A DNA stretch of 64,000 nucleotides, taken from Aquabacterium sp. A3. Its GTDB lineage: Bacteria > Pseudomonadota > Gammaproteobacteria > Burkholderiales > Burkholderiaceae_C. The first letter of the stretch is position 1. Each line of letters opens with the position of its first letter. Positions 1 to 9,099 of this stretch are shown here, one piece after another. The stretch covers positions 273,269 to 337,268 of the forward strand of contig NZ_JBBPEV010000002.1 in the NCBI RefSeq assembly GCF_038069945.1. The letters are read 5' to 3'. The translations under genes were made by a program, and so were the position numbers. Below the pieces are notes generated by a model. The model saw only the letters and a program-made list of their open reading frames with translations. It searched no databases and was not told the origin of the DNA.

Positions 1-632
1 GCACCGATGAGCAGCAGATGTTCATCCACTGGAAGCGCCTGGCCGAAAGCATCCGCGCGCGCAATGCGGGTGGCCAGGCAGACTATGTGGGCGTGTTCGT
101 GGTGGGCATTCGCAACCCCGACGAGGCGCCCCAGGTGTCGCAGGCCATCGATCGCCTGTTTGCCAATTCGCTGGCCGAAACCCGCACCGAAACCGAGAAA
201 GCCTTTCAGCTGGGCTTTGTGGCCATGAGCGAGGCCATCCTGATCGCGGTGCAGGCCGTCAGCCTGATCATCATCCTCATCATCATGGCCGTGATGGCCA
301 ACACCATGACGATGACCGCCCGCGAGCGCCTGGCCGAGTACGCCACGCTCAAGGCCCTGGGCTTTCCGCCGCGCTTTGTGGTGCAGCTGCTGTTTGGCGA
401 GAGCCTGATGATCGCGCTGATTGGCGGCGCCATCGGCATCGCCATCACCTTCCCCTTGGCGCAGGCTTTCGTGTCGGCCGTGGGCACGCTGTTTCCCATC
501 TTCAAGGTGTCCACGCTGACCGTGGCCCTGCAGGTGCTGGCCTGCTTGACGGTGGGGGTGGTGGCCGCCGCCTGGCCGGCCTGGAAGATGTCGCGCATCG
601 ACATCGTGCAGGGGCTGCGGCATGTGGCGTGA
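1..632 (+). CDS. ABC transporter permease, FtsX/MacB type (5' end outside window)
   Basis: The reading frame is open from the first base, so the start lies upstream. What remains is the C-terminal half of an FtsX-like permease: a periplasmic stretch (about residues 1-70 of the visible part), then three hydrophobic segments. The first follows AMSEAILIAVQAVSLIIIL. The cytoplasmic loop TARERLAEYATLKALGFP is the hallmark coupling loop of the family, and the chain ends with the usual basic tail WKMSRIDIVQGLRHV. The gene is followed after 21 bases by a second permease of the same type, so the two probably form a heterodimer with an ATPase encoded upstream. The substrate cannot be read from this fragment. 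Confidence 0.85.
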   Translation, partial: TDEQQMFIHWKRLAESIRARNAGGQADYVGVFVVGIRNPDEAPQVSQAIDRLFANSLAETRTETEKAFQLGFVAMSEAILIAVQAVSLIIILIIMAVMANTMTMTARERLAEYATLKALGFPPRFVVQLLFGESLMIALIGGAIGIAITFPLAQAFVSAVGTLFPIFKVSTLTVALQVLACLTVGVVAAAWPAWKMSRIDIVQGLRHVA

Positions 633-653
633 GTGCACACTGGTGAGACAACG

Positions 654-1829
654 ATGAGCCTGCGCACCGTCCCCCTCAGCTACATCGCCCGCAACCTCTG
701 GGTGCGGCGCGTGACCACGCTGCTGACGGCTGGTGGCATGGCGCTCGTGGTGTATGTGTTTGCCACCGTGCTGATGATGAGCGAAGGCATTCGTGCCACG
801 CTGGTGGCCACCGGCCAGCCTGACAACGTGATCGTGCTGCGCAAGGGTGCGGGGGCCGAGATCAATTCGGGCATTGCGCGCGATCAGGCCGCCGTGATCG
901 CCAGCCTGCCGCAGATCGCCACCGACGGGCAGGGCAGTGCGCTCATCAGCCGCGAGCCGGTGGTGCTCAACACCCTGCCCAAGCGCGACAGCGGGCAGCC
1001 CAGCAACGTGACCGTGCGCGGCACCTCCGAGCTGGGCCTGGCCATGCGGCCGCAGGTGCAGCTGGTGCAGGGGCGCATGTTCCGCCCGGGCACCAGCGAG
1101 ATCATCACGGGCCGTGCGGTGGCGCGGGGCTTTGCTGGTGCGGGCCTGGGCGAGACGTTGCGCTTTGCCGGGCGCGACTGGACGGTGGTGGGCGTGTTCG
1201 ACGCAGGCCGCAGCGGTTTTGATTCCGAGATCTGGGGCGACAGCGAGCAGATGATGCAGGCCTTCCGGCGTCAGGCCTATTCGAGCGTGGTGTTCAGGCT
1301 GACCGATGCCGAGCGCTACGACGAGGTGAAGGCGCGCCTGGAGGGCGATCCGCGCCTGACGCTGGAGGCCAAGCCCGAGGTGCAGTTCTACGCAGAGCAG
1401 TCCGAGGCCCTGGCCACCTTCATCCGCATCCTGGGGCTGGCGCTGTCCATCATCTTCTCCATCGGGGCGGTGGTGGGCGCCATGATCACGATGTTCGCGG
1501 CGGTGGCTTCGCGCATTGGCGAGATCGGCACCTTGCGTGCCTTGGGGTTCAGGCGCTCGGCCGTGCTGTCGGCCTTCCTGGGTGAATCACTGCTGCTGTC
1601 CCTGGTGGGGGGCGTGGTGGGCCTGGGCGGGGCGGCCCTGATGCAGACGGTCAACATCTCCACCGTGAACTTCCAGACGTTTTCAGAGCTGGCGTTTCGG
1701 TTCCAGCTCACGCCCGCCATCGCCCTGCAATCGTTGCTGTTCGCCCTGATCATGGGCGTGCTGGGCGGCTTCATTCCGGCGTGGCGCGCAGCGCGCCTCA
1801 AGATCGTGGATTGCCTGCGCGAAGCGTAG
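654..1829 (+). CDS. ABC transporter permease, FtsX/MacB type
   Basis: A permease of 391 residues. A first transmembrane helix lies near residues 20-45, then a large periplasmic MacB-like domain (about 45-265), then three helices. The coupling loop ASRIGEIGTLRALGFRRS follows the second helix. The ATG at 654 is preferred because the protein then begins MSLRTVPLSYIARNLWVRR, as relatives do. A GTG at 633 directly after the previous stop is the alternative. Together with the upstream permease it would form an export or lipoprotein-type ABC complex in the inner membrane. The FAH-family gene starts 10 bases later and may be co-transcribed. Confidence 0.86.
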   Translation: MSLRTVPLSYIARNLWVRRVTTLLTAGGMALVVYVFATVLMMSEGIRATLVATGQPDNVIVLRKGAGAEINSGIARDQAAVIASLPQIATDGQGSALISREPVVLNTLPKRDSGQPSNVTVRGTSELGLAMRPQVQLVQGRMFRPGTSEIITGRAVARGFAGAGLGETLRFAGRDWTVVGVFDAGRSGFDSEIWGDSEQMMQAFRRQAYSSVVFRLTDAERYDEVKARLEGDPRLTLEAKPEVQFYAEQSEALATFIRILGLALSIIFSIGAVVGAMITMFAAVASRIGEIGTLRALGFRRSAVLSAFLGESLLLSLVGGVVGLGGAALMQTVNISTVNFQTFSELAFRFQLTPAIALQSLLFALIMGVLGGFIPAWRAARLKIVDCLREA

Positions 1830-1839
1830 AAAGGCCAAT

Positions 1840-2733
1840 ATGCAACTGTGTACTTATCGACACCACGATCGCACTGCGGTGGGCCTGGTGCAAGGCGATC
1901 ATGTGATCAACCTGAGTGCGGCGCTGGGCGATGCCCTGTCGGCCCACCAACCCATGATCGACCTGATCGCGCAATGGGCCGTGCTCCAGCCTCGTGTTGA
2001 GGCCATTGCCGCTGCGGTGGGTTCGGCGGATGCCCCCGCCATGCTGCCGCTGGCGGCGGTCGAGCTGCTCGCGCCCATTCCCCGTCCGGGCAAGACCCTG
2101 GCCATCGGCCTGAACTACCTGGAGCATGTGCAAGAGCGCATCGTGGGCGAAAGCCGCAGCGTGCCCGAGCACCAGATCTGGTTTCCGAAGCTGGCCAACG
2201 CCATCCATGCGCCGTTTGCGCCCATCGTGCTGCCGCGCATCTCGCAGATGAGTGATTACGAGGCCGAGATGGTGGCGGTGATCGGCCAGCGCTGTCGTCA
2301 TGTGCCGGCCGAGCAGGCTCACGAGGTGGTGTTTGGTTACGCCGTGGGCAACGACGTGTCGGTGCGCGACATCCAGAAGCGCACCTCGCAATGGACCCTG
2401 GGCAAGAGCTTTGACACCCATGCGCCGTTTGGTCCGTGGATCACCACGGCCGATCAGGTGGGCGACCCGCACACCCTGGACATGCGCGCCTGGGTGAATG
2501 GCGAGCTGCGCCAGCACAGCAACACCCGCCTGATGATGCACAAGGTGTGGGCGCAGATCGCGCAGCTCACGCAGGTGATGACGCTGGAGCCGGGCGACTT
2601 GATCTTCACGGGCACCTGCAGCGGCGTGGGGGCGGCGTTTGATCCGCCCAAATACCTGCGCGCGGGTGACACCGTGCGTATCGAGATTGAGCGCCTGGGG
2701 GCCATCGAGGCCCTGTGCGTGGACGAGGCCTGA
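1840..2733 (+). CDS. Fumarylacetoacetate hydrolase (FAH) family protein
   Basis: A 297-residue protein with an N-terminal cap of about 70 residues and a C-terminal FAH fold. Family signatures seen are IGLNYLEHVQE, DYEAEMVAVIG (acidic metal ligands), GYAVGNDVSVRDIQKR, KSFDTHAPFGPW and EPGDLIFTGTCSGVG. Members are Mg2+-dependent C-C hydrolases, decarboxylases or isomerases in aromatic-compound or sugar-acid catabolism. The exact substrate cannot be told from sequence alone. It starts 10 bases after the permease gene. It faces the TetR gene tail to tail, with a hairpin over its stop codon. Confidence 0.88.
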   Translation: MQLCTYRHHDRTAVGLVQGDHVINLSAALGDALSAHQPMIDLIAQWAVLQPRVEAIAAAVGSADAPAMLPLAAVELLAPIPRPGKTLAIGLNYLEHVQERIVGESRSVPEHQIWFPKLANAIHAPFAPIVLPRISQMSDYEAEMVAVIGQRCRHVPAEQAHEVVFGYAVGNDVSVRDIQKRTSQWTLGKSFDTHAPFGPWITTADQVGDPHTLDMRAWVNGELRQHSNTRLMMHKVWAQIAQLTQVMTLEPGDLIFTGTCSGVGAAFDPPKYLRAGDTVRIEIERLGAIEALCVDEA

Positions 2734-2748
2734 GGATTCAAAGGCCTC
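2725..2748. terminator. Hairpin between convergent FAH and TetR genes
   Basis: A perfect 7-bp stem (GAGGCCT/AGGCCTC) with a 10-base loop overlaps the FAH stop codon and precedes the end of the TetR gene. There is no clear T-run, so its role as a terminator is inferred from position. Confidence 0.4.
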
Positions 2749-2753
2749 GGGTC

Positions 2754-3359
2754 TCAGGTGGTGCTGGGCTCCAGCGATTTCAGCACCGCCTGCACGAACT
2801 CGCTGACGGTCGGGGCCATGTCACTCAGCCGGCTTGCCCGGTCTTCTTCGATGGCTTGAAGGATCAGCTCATTGACCCCACCCACGATGGCCGTGGCCAG
2901 GGCCGGGCTCAGTGAGCGCTTGCCAGGCTCGCGCAGGCGCGCCAGCTCCACCTGCATGATCAGGAACATGGCAAAGCGCTGGCTGATCCGCCGGCGCACC
3001 GCCAGGCCAGCGGCGCCCAACTGCATCAACTCGATGTACAAGGTGCGCACCAGCGTCGGCTGCATTTGCAAGGCCTGCAGGTAAGTGTCGGTCACGCGAT
3101 TGAGTTGCTCTACCCAGTCGGCCATGGGGTCGTAGCCCGCCGCGATGAGGCCCAGGATTTGTTCGCTCAGGCGCTCGCACAAGGCCAGCAGGCACGCATC
3201 CTTGTTTTCGAACTGCTCGTAGAAGGTGCGCCGCGATACCCGTGCACGCGCCACGATGTCGGCGATGGTGACCTCTGAATAGGCGCGGTCGGTCAGCACC
3301 AGGGTGAGGGCGTCCAGCAGGCGGCTGCGGTGATCGGCTGAGGCGGCGGTGTCGTTCAT
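2754..3359 (-). CDS. TetR/AcrR family transcriptional regulator
   Basis: A 201-residue repressor. The N-terminal helix-turn-helix is clear: LLDALTLVLTDRAYSEVTIADIVARARVSRRTFYEQFENKD (about residues 13-55, in two stretches). It is followed by an all-helical ligand-binding domain. The ATG at 3359 is chosen because it gives the normal family length; the open frame continues upstream but that part looks non-coding. The gene is divergent from the secreted alpha/beta hydrolase at 3515. The gap between them holds two GGTAC-N6-GTACC palindromes, which makes it the likely local autoregulator and regulator of that hydrolase. The ligand is unknown. Confidence 0.9.
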   Translation of the reverse strand: MNDTAASADHRSRLLDALTLVLTDRAYSEVTIADIVARARVSRRTFYEQFENKDACLLALCERLSEQILGLIAAGYDPMADWVEQLNRVTDTYLQALQMQPTLVRTLYIELMQLGAAGLAVRRRISQRFAMFLIMQVELARLREPGKRSLSPALATAIVGGVNELILQAIEEDRASRLSDMAPTVSEFVQAVLKSLEPSTT

Positions 3360-3390
3360 GGGCAGGGCTTCACCCCTGGAGTGCGTGAAT

Positions 3391-3406
3391 GGTACTTGAC
3401 AGTACC
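3391..3406. promoter_or_regulatory. Operator-like inverted repeat 1 (TetR site)
   Basis: GGTACTTGACAGTACC is a perfect inverted repeat (GGTACT/AGTACC). It contains the TTGACA -35 hexamer of the promoter read rightwards. A second copy of the GGTAC-N6-GTACC pattern lies at 3434-3449, with centres 43 bp apart, about four helical turns. Confidence 0.7.
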
Positions 3407-3424
3407 ACTTGGCGGTTTTATGGT
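3396..3424 (+). promoter_or_regulatory. Sigma-70 promoter for the alpha/beta hydrolase gene
   Basis: TTGACA (3396-3401), a 17-base spacer and TATGGT (3419-3424) make a good sigma-70 promoter aimed at the gene starting at 3515. The -35 element sits inside operator 1, and operator 2 falls just downstream of the -10. This is the layout expected for repression by the divergent TetR protein. Confidence 0.65.
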
Positions 3425-3433
3425 GCGCGGCGT

Positions 3434-3449
3434 GGTACGAGATGGTACC
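3434..3449. promoter_or_regulatory. Operator-like inverted repeat 2 (TetR site)
   Basis: GGTACGAGATGGTACC repeats the GGTAC-N6-GTACC architecture of the site at 3391-3406. It lies at about +5 to +20 relative to the predicted transcript start. Confidence 0.65.
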
Positions 3450-3514
3450 TAATTTCCACGAACATGCCCGGGCCAACGCCTGTGCGCAACCGTTGTCCAC
3501 GAGGAGAAAATCAC

Positions 3515-4504
3515 ATGAACCGCATCGACGCCCTTCGAGCAAGCATCACCGCCGCAGCCTTGTCGCTGTCGGTGGGCGCCTGGGCGCAGTCCCCCGCCTA
3601 CCAGGTGGTGGATGCCAGTTTCGCTTGCCAGCAAACCACCTGCAGCGCCGAGATGTGGTTGCCCACCCAGACGCCTGCTGGGCAAAAGCCGCCGGTCATC
3701 GTCATGGCCCACGGTTTTGGGGGGCTGAAGCACTGGGGCTTGCCGGCGTTTGCCGAGCGATTCGTGCAGGCCGGCTTCGCTGTGGTGCGTTTTGACTACC
3801 GTGGCTTTGGCCAAAGCGGTGGTCAACCCCGTCGCGTGGTGGATGGCAAAGAGCATGTGAAAGACTGGCTGTCTGCCATCGATGCCATCAGCCAGCGTCC
3901 CGAGGTGGACGGCCAACGCCTGGGCATCTGGGGCACCTCGTACAGTGGCGGACAGGTGCTGGTGGCCGGCGCTGAGCGCCCGCAGGTGGTCAAGGCGGTG
4001 AGCTCGCAAGTGCCGTTTGTCAGCGGCCTGTCCAGCGGATTGAAGTACCCCATCAAGTACCAGCCCATGGCCACCTGGTATGCCCTGCGTGACCTGATGC
4101 GCAGTGACGACGAAGAGCCGGTGTATGTGCCGGTGATCGCCAAGGATGGCGAGTTTGCGGCCCTGATCTGCGCGGAATGCGAGGAAGGCTACAAGAAGCT
4201 GGTGCCGATGGCCGATCAGCAAGATCCGGCCACCAATCGCGTGGCCGCGCGGGTGTTCATGAGCCTGCCGTTCTGGTTTCCTGGCAATCGCGCCAAAGAC
4301 ATCGTGGCACCCACATTGATCGTGGCGGCCGAGAACGATGGCCTCATCCCCGTCGGCAAGGTGCGTGAGGTGGCGCAGACCGTGAAGAACGGCGAGTACG
4401 TGGAGCTCAAGGGGGCCGATCACTTCTCGCCCTACAGTGGTCCGGTGTTCGAAGACGTGGTGGCACGCCAAACGGTGTTTTTCAAGAAAAATCTGATGCC
4501 CTGA
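3515..4504 (+). CDS. Secreted alpha/beta hydrolase
   Basis: A 329-residue protein with a Sec signal peptide ending near VGAWAQS (about residue 26), so it acts in the periplasm or outside. Alpha/beta-hydrolase marks are seen in order: [10 protein letters not shown] (oxyanion region), [20 protein letters not shown] with Ser142 as likely nucleophile (GxSYxG, as in S15/CocE-like enzymes), [11 protein letters not shown] (acid) and [10 protein letters not shown] (catalytic His). The start at 3515 has a GAGGAG ribosome site 8 bases upstream. The frame is open further back but that part crosses the promoter. The substrate is unknown; esterase or peptidase activity is plausible. Probably repressed by the divergent TetR protein. 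Confidence 0.87.
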   Translation: MNRIDALRASITAAALSLSVGAWAQSPAYQVVDASFACQQTTCSAEMWLPTQTPAGQKPPVIVMAHGFGGLKHWGLPAFAERFVQAGFAVVRFDYRGFGQSGGQPRRVVDGKEHVKDWLSAIDAISQRPEVDGQRLGIWGTSYSGGQVLVAGAERPQVVKAVSSQVPFVSGLSSGLKYPIKYQPMATWYALRDLMRSDDEEPVYVPVIAKDGEFAALICAECEEGYKKLVPMADQQDPATNRVAARVFMSLPFWFPGNRAKDIVAPTLIVAAENDGLIPVGKVREVAQTVKNGEYVELKGADHFSPYSGPVFEDVVARQTVFFKKNLMP

Positions 4505-4591
4505 GTGGGCTGGCGCGACGAGGGCAGGTCGGCCCTGGCGCGATCCCTGCAGTCGGACGTATCATGTCCGGTTGACCTTTGATCGCTGCCG

Positions 4592-7480
4592 ATGTCCCGC
4601 CCTGATTCCTTGAATGCCGCTCTTGAGCGCCCCCAGATCCGCATCCGCGGGGCGCGCACCCACAACCTCAAGAACATCGACCTCGATTTGCCCCGCAACG
4701 AGCTGGTGGTCATCACCGGCTTGTCGGGCTCGGGCAAATCCAGCCTGGCGTTCGACACCCTGTACGCCGAAGGTCAGCGCCGCTATGTGGAAAGCCTGAG
4801 CGCCTACGCGCGTCAGTTTCTGCAGTTGATGGACAAGCCCGAGGTCGATGTGATCGAGGGCCTGTCGCCCGCCATCAGCATCGAGCAAAAGGCCACCAGC
4901 CACAACCCGCGCTCGACCGTGGGCACGGTGACCGAGATCCACGATTACCTGCGCCTGCTGTATGCCCGTGCGGGCACACCGTTCTGCCCGGACCACGCCT
5001 TGCCCCTGCAAGCGCAAAGCGTCAGCCAGATGGTGGACGCCACCCTGGCCCTGCCAGAGGACACCAAGCTGATGATCCTGGCGCCGGTGGTGCGCGACCG
5101 CAAAGGTGAGTTCGCCGAGCTGTTTGCCGACATGCAGGCCCAGGGCTATGTGCGCTTTCGCATCAATGGCCAGGTGGTCGAGGTGGCCGACTTGAAACCC
5201 TTGGTGAAGAACGAGAAGCACGACATCGACGTGGTGGTGGACCGCGTCAAGGTGCGCCCCGACATGGCCCAACGCCTGGCCGAGAGCTTCGAGACCGCCC
5301 TGCGCCTGGCCGATGGCCGCGCGCTGGCCGTCGAGATGGACTCGGGCGCCGAGCACCTGTTCTCGGCCAAGTTCGCCTGCCCGGTGTGCAGCTATTCGCT
5401 GTCCGAGCTGGAGCCACGGCTGTTTTCGTTCAACTCGCCCGTGGGCGCCTGCCCGACCTGCGACGGCCTGGGCCACGTGATCGCGTTTGATCCCCAACGG
5501 GTGGTGGCGTTTCCGTCGCTGAGCCTGGGCAGTGGCGCCGTCAAAGGGTGGGACCGCCGCAACCCCTACACCTACAGCCTGATCGAATGCCTGGGCAAGC
5601 ACTACGGGGTGGACATCGAGCAGCCCTTCGAAGAGCTGCCGTCGGACCTTCAGCAGGTCATCCTGTACGGCTCCGGCACCGAAGAGATCGAGTTTGTTTA
5701 CGAGGCCGATGGGCCCTCGGGCAAGAAGCGCAAGGTCAAACGACAGCATCCCTTCGAGGGCATCATTCCCAATTTCGAGCGGCGCTTCAAAGAGACCGAT
5801 TCGGCCGCCGTGCGTGAAGAGCTGGGCCGCTACCAGCAGCCCAAGGCCTGCCCCGATTGCCATGGCACCCGTCTGCGCCGTGAGGCCCGTCACGTCAAGC
5901 TGCATGACGCCATCACGGGCGACACCCGCGCCATCTACGAGATTGGCCACGCCACGCTGGCCGAGGCCCATCGCTACTTCGAGGGCCTGCAGTTGCAGGG
6001 CGCCAAGGCCGAAATCGCGACCAAGGTGGTCAACGAGATCCGCTCGCGGCTGCGCTTTCTGAACGATGTGGGCCTGAACTACCTCAGCCTGGACCGCAGC
6101 GCCGACACCCTGTCGGGCGGCGAGGCGCAGCGCATCCGTCTGGCTTCGCAGATCGGCTCGGGTCTGACCGGCGTGATGTACGTGCTCGATGAGCCCAGCA
6201 TCGGCCTGCACCAGCGCGACAACGACCGCCTGATCGGCACGCTGCAGCACCTGCGCGACCTGGGCAACAGCGTGATCGTGGTCGAGCACGATGAAGACAT
6301 GATCCGCGCCGCCGACCACGTGGTGGACATGGGCCCGGGGGCGGGCGTGCATGGGGGGCGTGTGCTGGCCCAGGGCACGCCCGAGCACGTCGCGGCCCAA
6401 ACCGAGAGCCTGACCGGGCAGTACCTGTCTCGCGTCTTGCGCATCGCGGTTCCCGAGCACCGCCGGGCCTTCACGGCAGAGACACCGCGACTGCGCGTGG
6501 TCAACGCCACTGGCCACAACCTTAAGGGCGTGACCGCCGAGTTCCCCGTGGGCTTACTGACCTGCGTGACCGGTGTGTCGGGCTCGGGCAAGTCCACCCT
6601 GGTCAACGACACCTTGTACGCGGCCGTGGCCAAGAAGCTTTACCAGGCGCACACCGAGCCCGAGCCCCACGACGAGATCGAGGGCCTGGAGCTGTTCGAC
6701 AAGGTCATCAACGTCGACCAGTCACCCATCGGGCGCACGCCACGCAGCAACCCGGCCACCTACACAGGCCTGTTCACACCCATCCGCGAGCTGTTCGCCG
6801 ATGTGCCGGCCGCGCGCGAGCGGGGCTATGGCGCTGGGCGTTTCAGCTTCAACGTGGCCGGTGGGCGGTGCGAGGCCTGCCAGGGCGACGGCATGATCAA
6901 GGTGGAGATGCACTTCCTGCCCGATGTGTACGTGCCGTGCGACGTGTGCCAGGGCAAGCGCTACAACCGCGAGACGCTGGACATCCTCTACAAGGGCAAG
7001 AACATCCACGAGGTGCTGAACCTGACGGTGGAGGACGCCTTGGCCTTCTTCAGCGCGGTGCCCAGCATCGCGCGCAAGCTGCAAACGCTGATGGACGTGG
7101 GCCTGGGCTACATCCGCCTGGGGCAAAGCGCCACCACGCTCTCAGGCGGTGAGGCCCAGCGCGTGAAGCTGGCGCTGGAGCTCTCCAAGCGCGACACCGG
7201 GCGCACGCTCTACATCCTCGATGAACCCACCACCGGCCTGCACTTCCACGACATCGCCCTGCTGCTGAAGGTGCTGCACCAACTGCGCGACGCGGGCAAC
7301 ACCATCGTCATCATCGAGCACAACCTGGACGTGATCAAAACGGCCGACTGGCTGATCGACATGGGGCCTGAGGGGGGCTCAGGTGGTGGGCAGGTGCTGA
7401 TGGCGGGCACGCCCGAGACGCTGGCTGCTTTTGAGGGCAGCCACACCGGGCACTATCTCAAGGCCTTGCTGGCCGGCTGA
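4592..7480 (+). CDS. uvrA: UvrABC system protein A
   Basis: A 962-residue protein of normal UvrA length. It is the damage-recognition ATPase of nucleotide excision repair, working as a dimer with UvrB. Two ABC modules are visible: Walker [10 protein letters not shown] near residue 50 and GVSGSGKST near residue 665. Each is matched by an LSGGEAQR signature and an ILDEP/VLDEP Walker B. Zinc modules follow the patterns CPVC...CPTC, CPDC and CEAC...CDVC. No LexA-like box is seen in the 87 bases upstream. It ends base-to-base against the convergent DUF1501 gene. A second, double-length UvrA lies at 43270-49158. Confidence 0.97.
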   Translation: MSRPDSLNAALERPQIRIRGARTHNLKNIDLDLPRNELVVITGLSGSGKSSLAFDTLYAEGQRRYVESLSAYARQFLQLMDKPEVDVIEGLSPAISIEQKATSHNPRSTVGTVTEIHDYLRLLYARAGTPFCPDHALPLQAQSVSQMVDATLALPEDTKLMILAPVVRDRKGEFAELFADMQAQGYVRFRINGQVVEVADLKPLVKNEKHDIDVVVDRVKVRPDMAQRLAESFETALRLADGRALAVEMDSGAEHLFSAKFACPVCSYSLSELEPRLFSFNSPVGACPTCDGLGHVIAFDPQRVVAFPSLSLGSGAVKGWDRRNPYTYSLIECLGKHYGVDIEQPFEELPSDLQQVILYGSGTEEIEFVYEADGPSGKKRKVKRQHPFEGIIPNFERRFKETDSAAVREELGRYQQPKACPDCHGTRLRREARHVKLHDAITGDTRAIYEIGHATLAEAHRYFEGLQLQGAKAEIATKVVNEIRSRLRFLNDVGLNYLSLDRSADTLSGGEAQRIRLASQIGSGLTGVMYVLDEPSIGLHQRDNDRLIGTLQHLRDLGNSVIVVEHDEDMIRAADHVVDMGPGAGVHGGRVLAQGTPEHVAAQTESLTGQYLSRVLRIAVPEHRRAFTAETPRLRVVNATGHNLKGVTAEFPVGLLTCVTGVSGSGKSTLVNDTLYAAVAKKLYQAHTEPEPHDEIEGLELFDKVINVDQSPIGRTPRSNPATYTGLFTPIRELFADVPAARERGYGAGRFSFNVAGGRCEACQGDGMIKVEMHFLPDVYVPCDVCQGKRYNRETLDILYKGKNIHEVLNLTVEDALAFFSAVPSIARKLQTLMDVGLGYIRLGQSATTLSGGEAQRVKLALELSKRDTGRTLYILDEPTTGLHFHDIALLLKVLHQLRDAGNTIVIIEHNLDVIKTADWLIDMGPEGGSGGGQVLMAGTPETLAAFEGSHTGHYLKALLAG

Positions 7481-9091
7481 TCAGGCGCGCATGAACCCCA
7501 GGTCGTGCGCGCTGCTGTTGAAGCGGGTGAGGTTGGGCAAGATGGCGTAGTTGCCACCCTGGGTGAGGTCGTAGGCCGACACCCCCATCCACCGGCCCAG
7601 GGTGTAGGCCAGCTGATCCACCGAGGTGGTAGGCAGCAGCGAACCGTTGTCGATCTGGTCGGGGCTGCCGAACACCCGCTGGGCATTGGCCGTGCTGTAT
7701 TGAGGGAAGGTGCCATAGACCTCGCCCCCGCGCACCGCGCCGCCCATGACCAGGTGATGCGATCCCCAGCCGTGGTCGGTGCCATCGCCGTTGCTGGTGA
7801 AGGTGCGGCCAAAGTCTGAGGCGGTGAAGGTGGTCACGGCATTGCGCATGTCGCCGCCCGGCATGGAGCCCAGCACGTCGTGGAAGTACTTCAAGGCGTG
7901 GTCCAGTTGCGCCATGCGCTCAGCGTGATCGCGGATCTGGTTGTCGTGGGTGTCAAAGCCGCCCAATCCGACCATGAAGAACTGGCGCTGCATGCCCAGG
8001 TTGGCCGTCTGGTTGGTGGCGATCAGCCTGGCCACCATCTGCAACTGGATGGCCAACTGGTTGGCCTGGTATGTTTGCGATGACGGGCTCAGGTACTGCA
8101 GTTTCGGGTCGGCAGACGGGGTGCTCATGCCCGGGGTGCTCCACGGTGCCTGGCCCAAGGTGGGCAGGCTGCTGGCCAGCAAGTCGCTGGCCCGCAACGA
8201 GCGTTGTGCCACTTGCTGGTGGTCAACGGCCAGCATGTCGCTGCGCCCCGTCTCGCTCAAGAACTGCGCCGCCGCCGCCTGCAGGGCGGTGCTGCCGTAA
8301 ATGCGCTGATTGCTGCCCAAGGTCAGCACCCGGGTGGTGCTGCTCTGGTAGGGCAGCACCATGTTGCCCGAAAGCCAGACGGCCGCACTGGAGGGCGTCA
8401 TGCAGGTGAAGAATCGGCGGATCAGGTAGGCGTCGTCACCCTGGCCTTGGCCGTTGCCCCCCATCAGCAGGTCGCCCATGCGCCCAGCCCAGCCGGCCGA
8501 GGTGCCTTCGGGCCCAAACGACTGCCACATGGATTGCTGGTCATTGTGCGAGAACAGCTTGTTGGGCTTGCTCACCAGCGGATTGGCCCAGTCGTCTTTG
8601 GTGGTGGGCGCCAGCAAGGGCCCCACGTTGGCCACCACGGCCACTTGGCCAGATTGGTACAGGCCCTGGGTTTCTGCCAGACAGGGATGCAATGCAAAGG
8701 TGCGCCCTGCATGCACGCTGCGCCCTGCATGGCTGATGGGCAACACGCCACCATGACGGTCTGGCGAGCTGGACGCGGCCGTCCAGTCGGATGGCACGCC
8801 GGCTTCGCGCAGGGCAATGGGCACACTGCCATCGTTCAGGTTGTGAACGCGTGGGTCGCGGTGGTTCAGGTAATGCGCCCAGGAGTCCGGGTCGGTGGCC
8901 AGCACGGTGTTGAAGGCGTCATTGCCGCCATACAAGAAGATGCACACCAGGGCCTGGTAACCGCTGCCACCCGATGACTGGGCTGCCGCCCGCGTCATGA
9001 GGCTCAAGTTCAGGCCCAGCGGTGCGGCCGCGCCCATCGACGAGACAGCGGCCAGATGGCGCAGGAATTGGCGACGTGAGGTGGTGCTCAT
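7481..9091 (-). CDS. DUF1501 family protein, Tat-exported
   Basis: A 536-residue protein starting with a twin-arginine signal (TSRRQFLRHLAAV, residues about 3-15) and then a hydrophobic stretch ending at AAAQS. The body carries DUF1501 features such as LVCIFLYGGNDAFNTV near the start of the mature protein, VGLGGFDTHDNQ, ASDFGRTFTSNGDGTDHGWGSHHLVMGG and a C-terminal YAILP motif. DUF1501 proteins resemble the alkaline phosphatase/sulfatase superfamily but have no settled function. The ATG at 9091 lies 8 bases after the stop of the DUF1800 gene, so the two are one operon. A TTG at 9103 would overlap that stop. Confidence 0.87.
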   Translation of the reverse strand: MSTTSRRQFLRHLAAVSSMGAAAPLGLNLSLMTRAAAQSSGGSGYQALVCIFLYGGNDAFNTVLATDPDSWAHYLNHRDPRVHNLNDGSVPIALREAGVPSDWTAASSSPDRHGGVLPISHAGRSVHAGRTFALHPCLAETQGLYQSGQVAVVANVGPLLAPTTKDDWANPLVSKPNKLFSHNDQQSMWQSFGPEGTSAGWAGRMGDLLMGGNGQGQGDDAYLIRRFFTCMTPSSAAVWLSGNMVLPYQSSTTRVLTLGSNQRIYGSTALQAAAAQFLSETGRSDMLAVDHQQVAQRSLRASDLLASSLPTLGQAPWSTPGMSTPSADPKLQYLSPSSQTYQANQLAIQLQMVARLIATNQTANLGMQRQFFMVGLGGFDTHDNQIRDHAERMAQLDHALKYFHDVLGSMPGGDMRNAVTTFTASDFGRTFTSNGDGTDHGWGSHHLVMGGAVRGGEVYGTFPQYSTANAQRVFGSPDQIDNGSLLPTTSVDQLAYTLGRWMGVSAYDLTQGGNYAILPNLTRFNSSAHDLGFMRA

Positions 9092-9099
9092 GAGGGGCC

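Noticed and set aside
4505..4591. LexA box before uvrA
   Set aside because: No CTGT-N8-ACAG-like sequence was found in this interval, unlike before recA.
4562..6517. Long minus-strand frame opposite uvrA
   Set aside because: Same antisense effect; the opposite strand encodes a complete UvrA.
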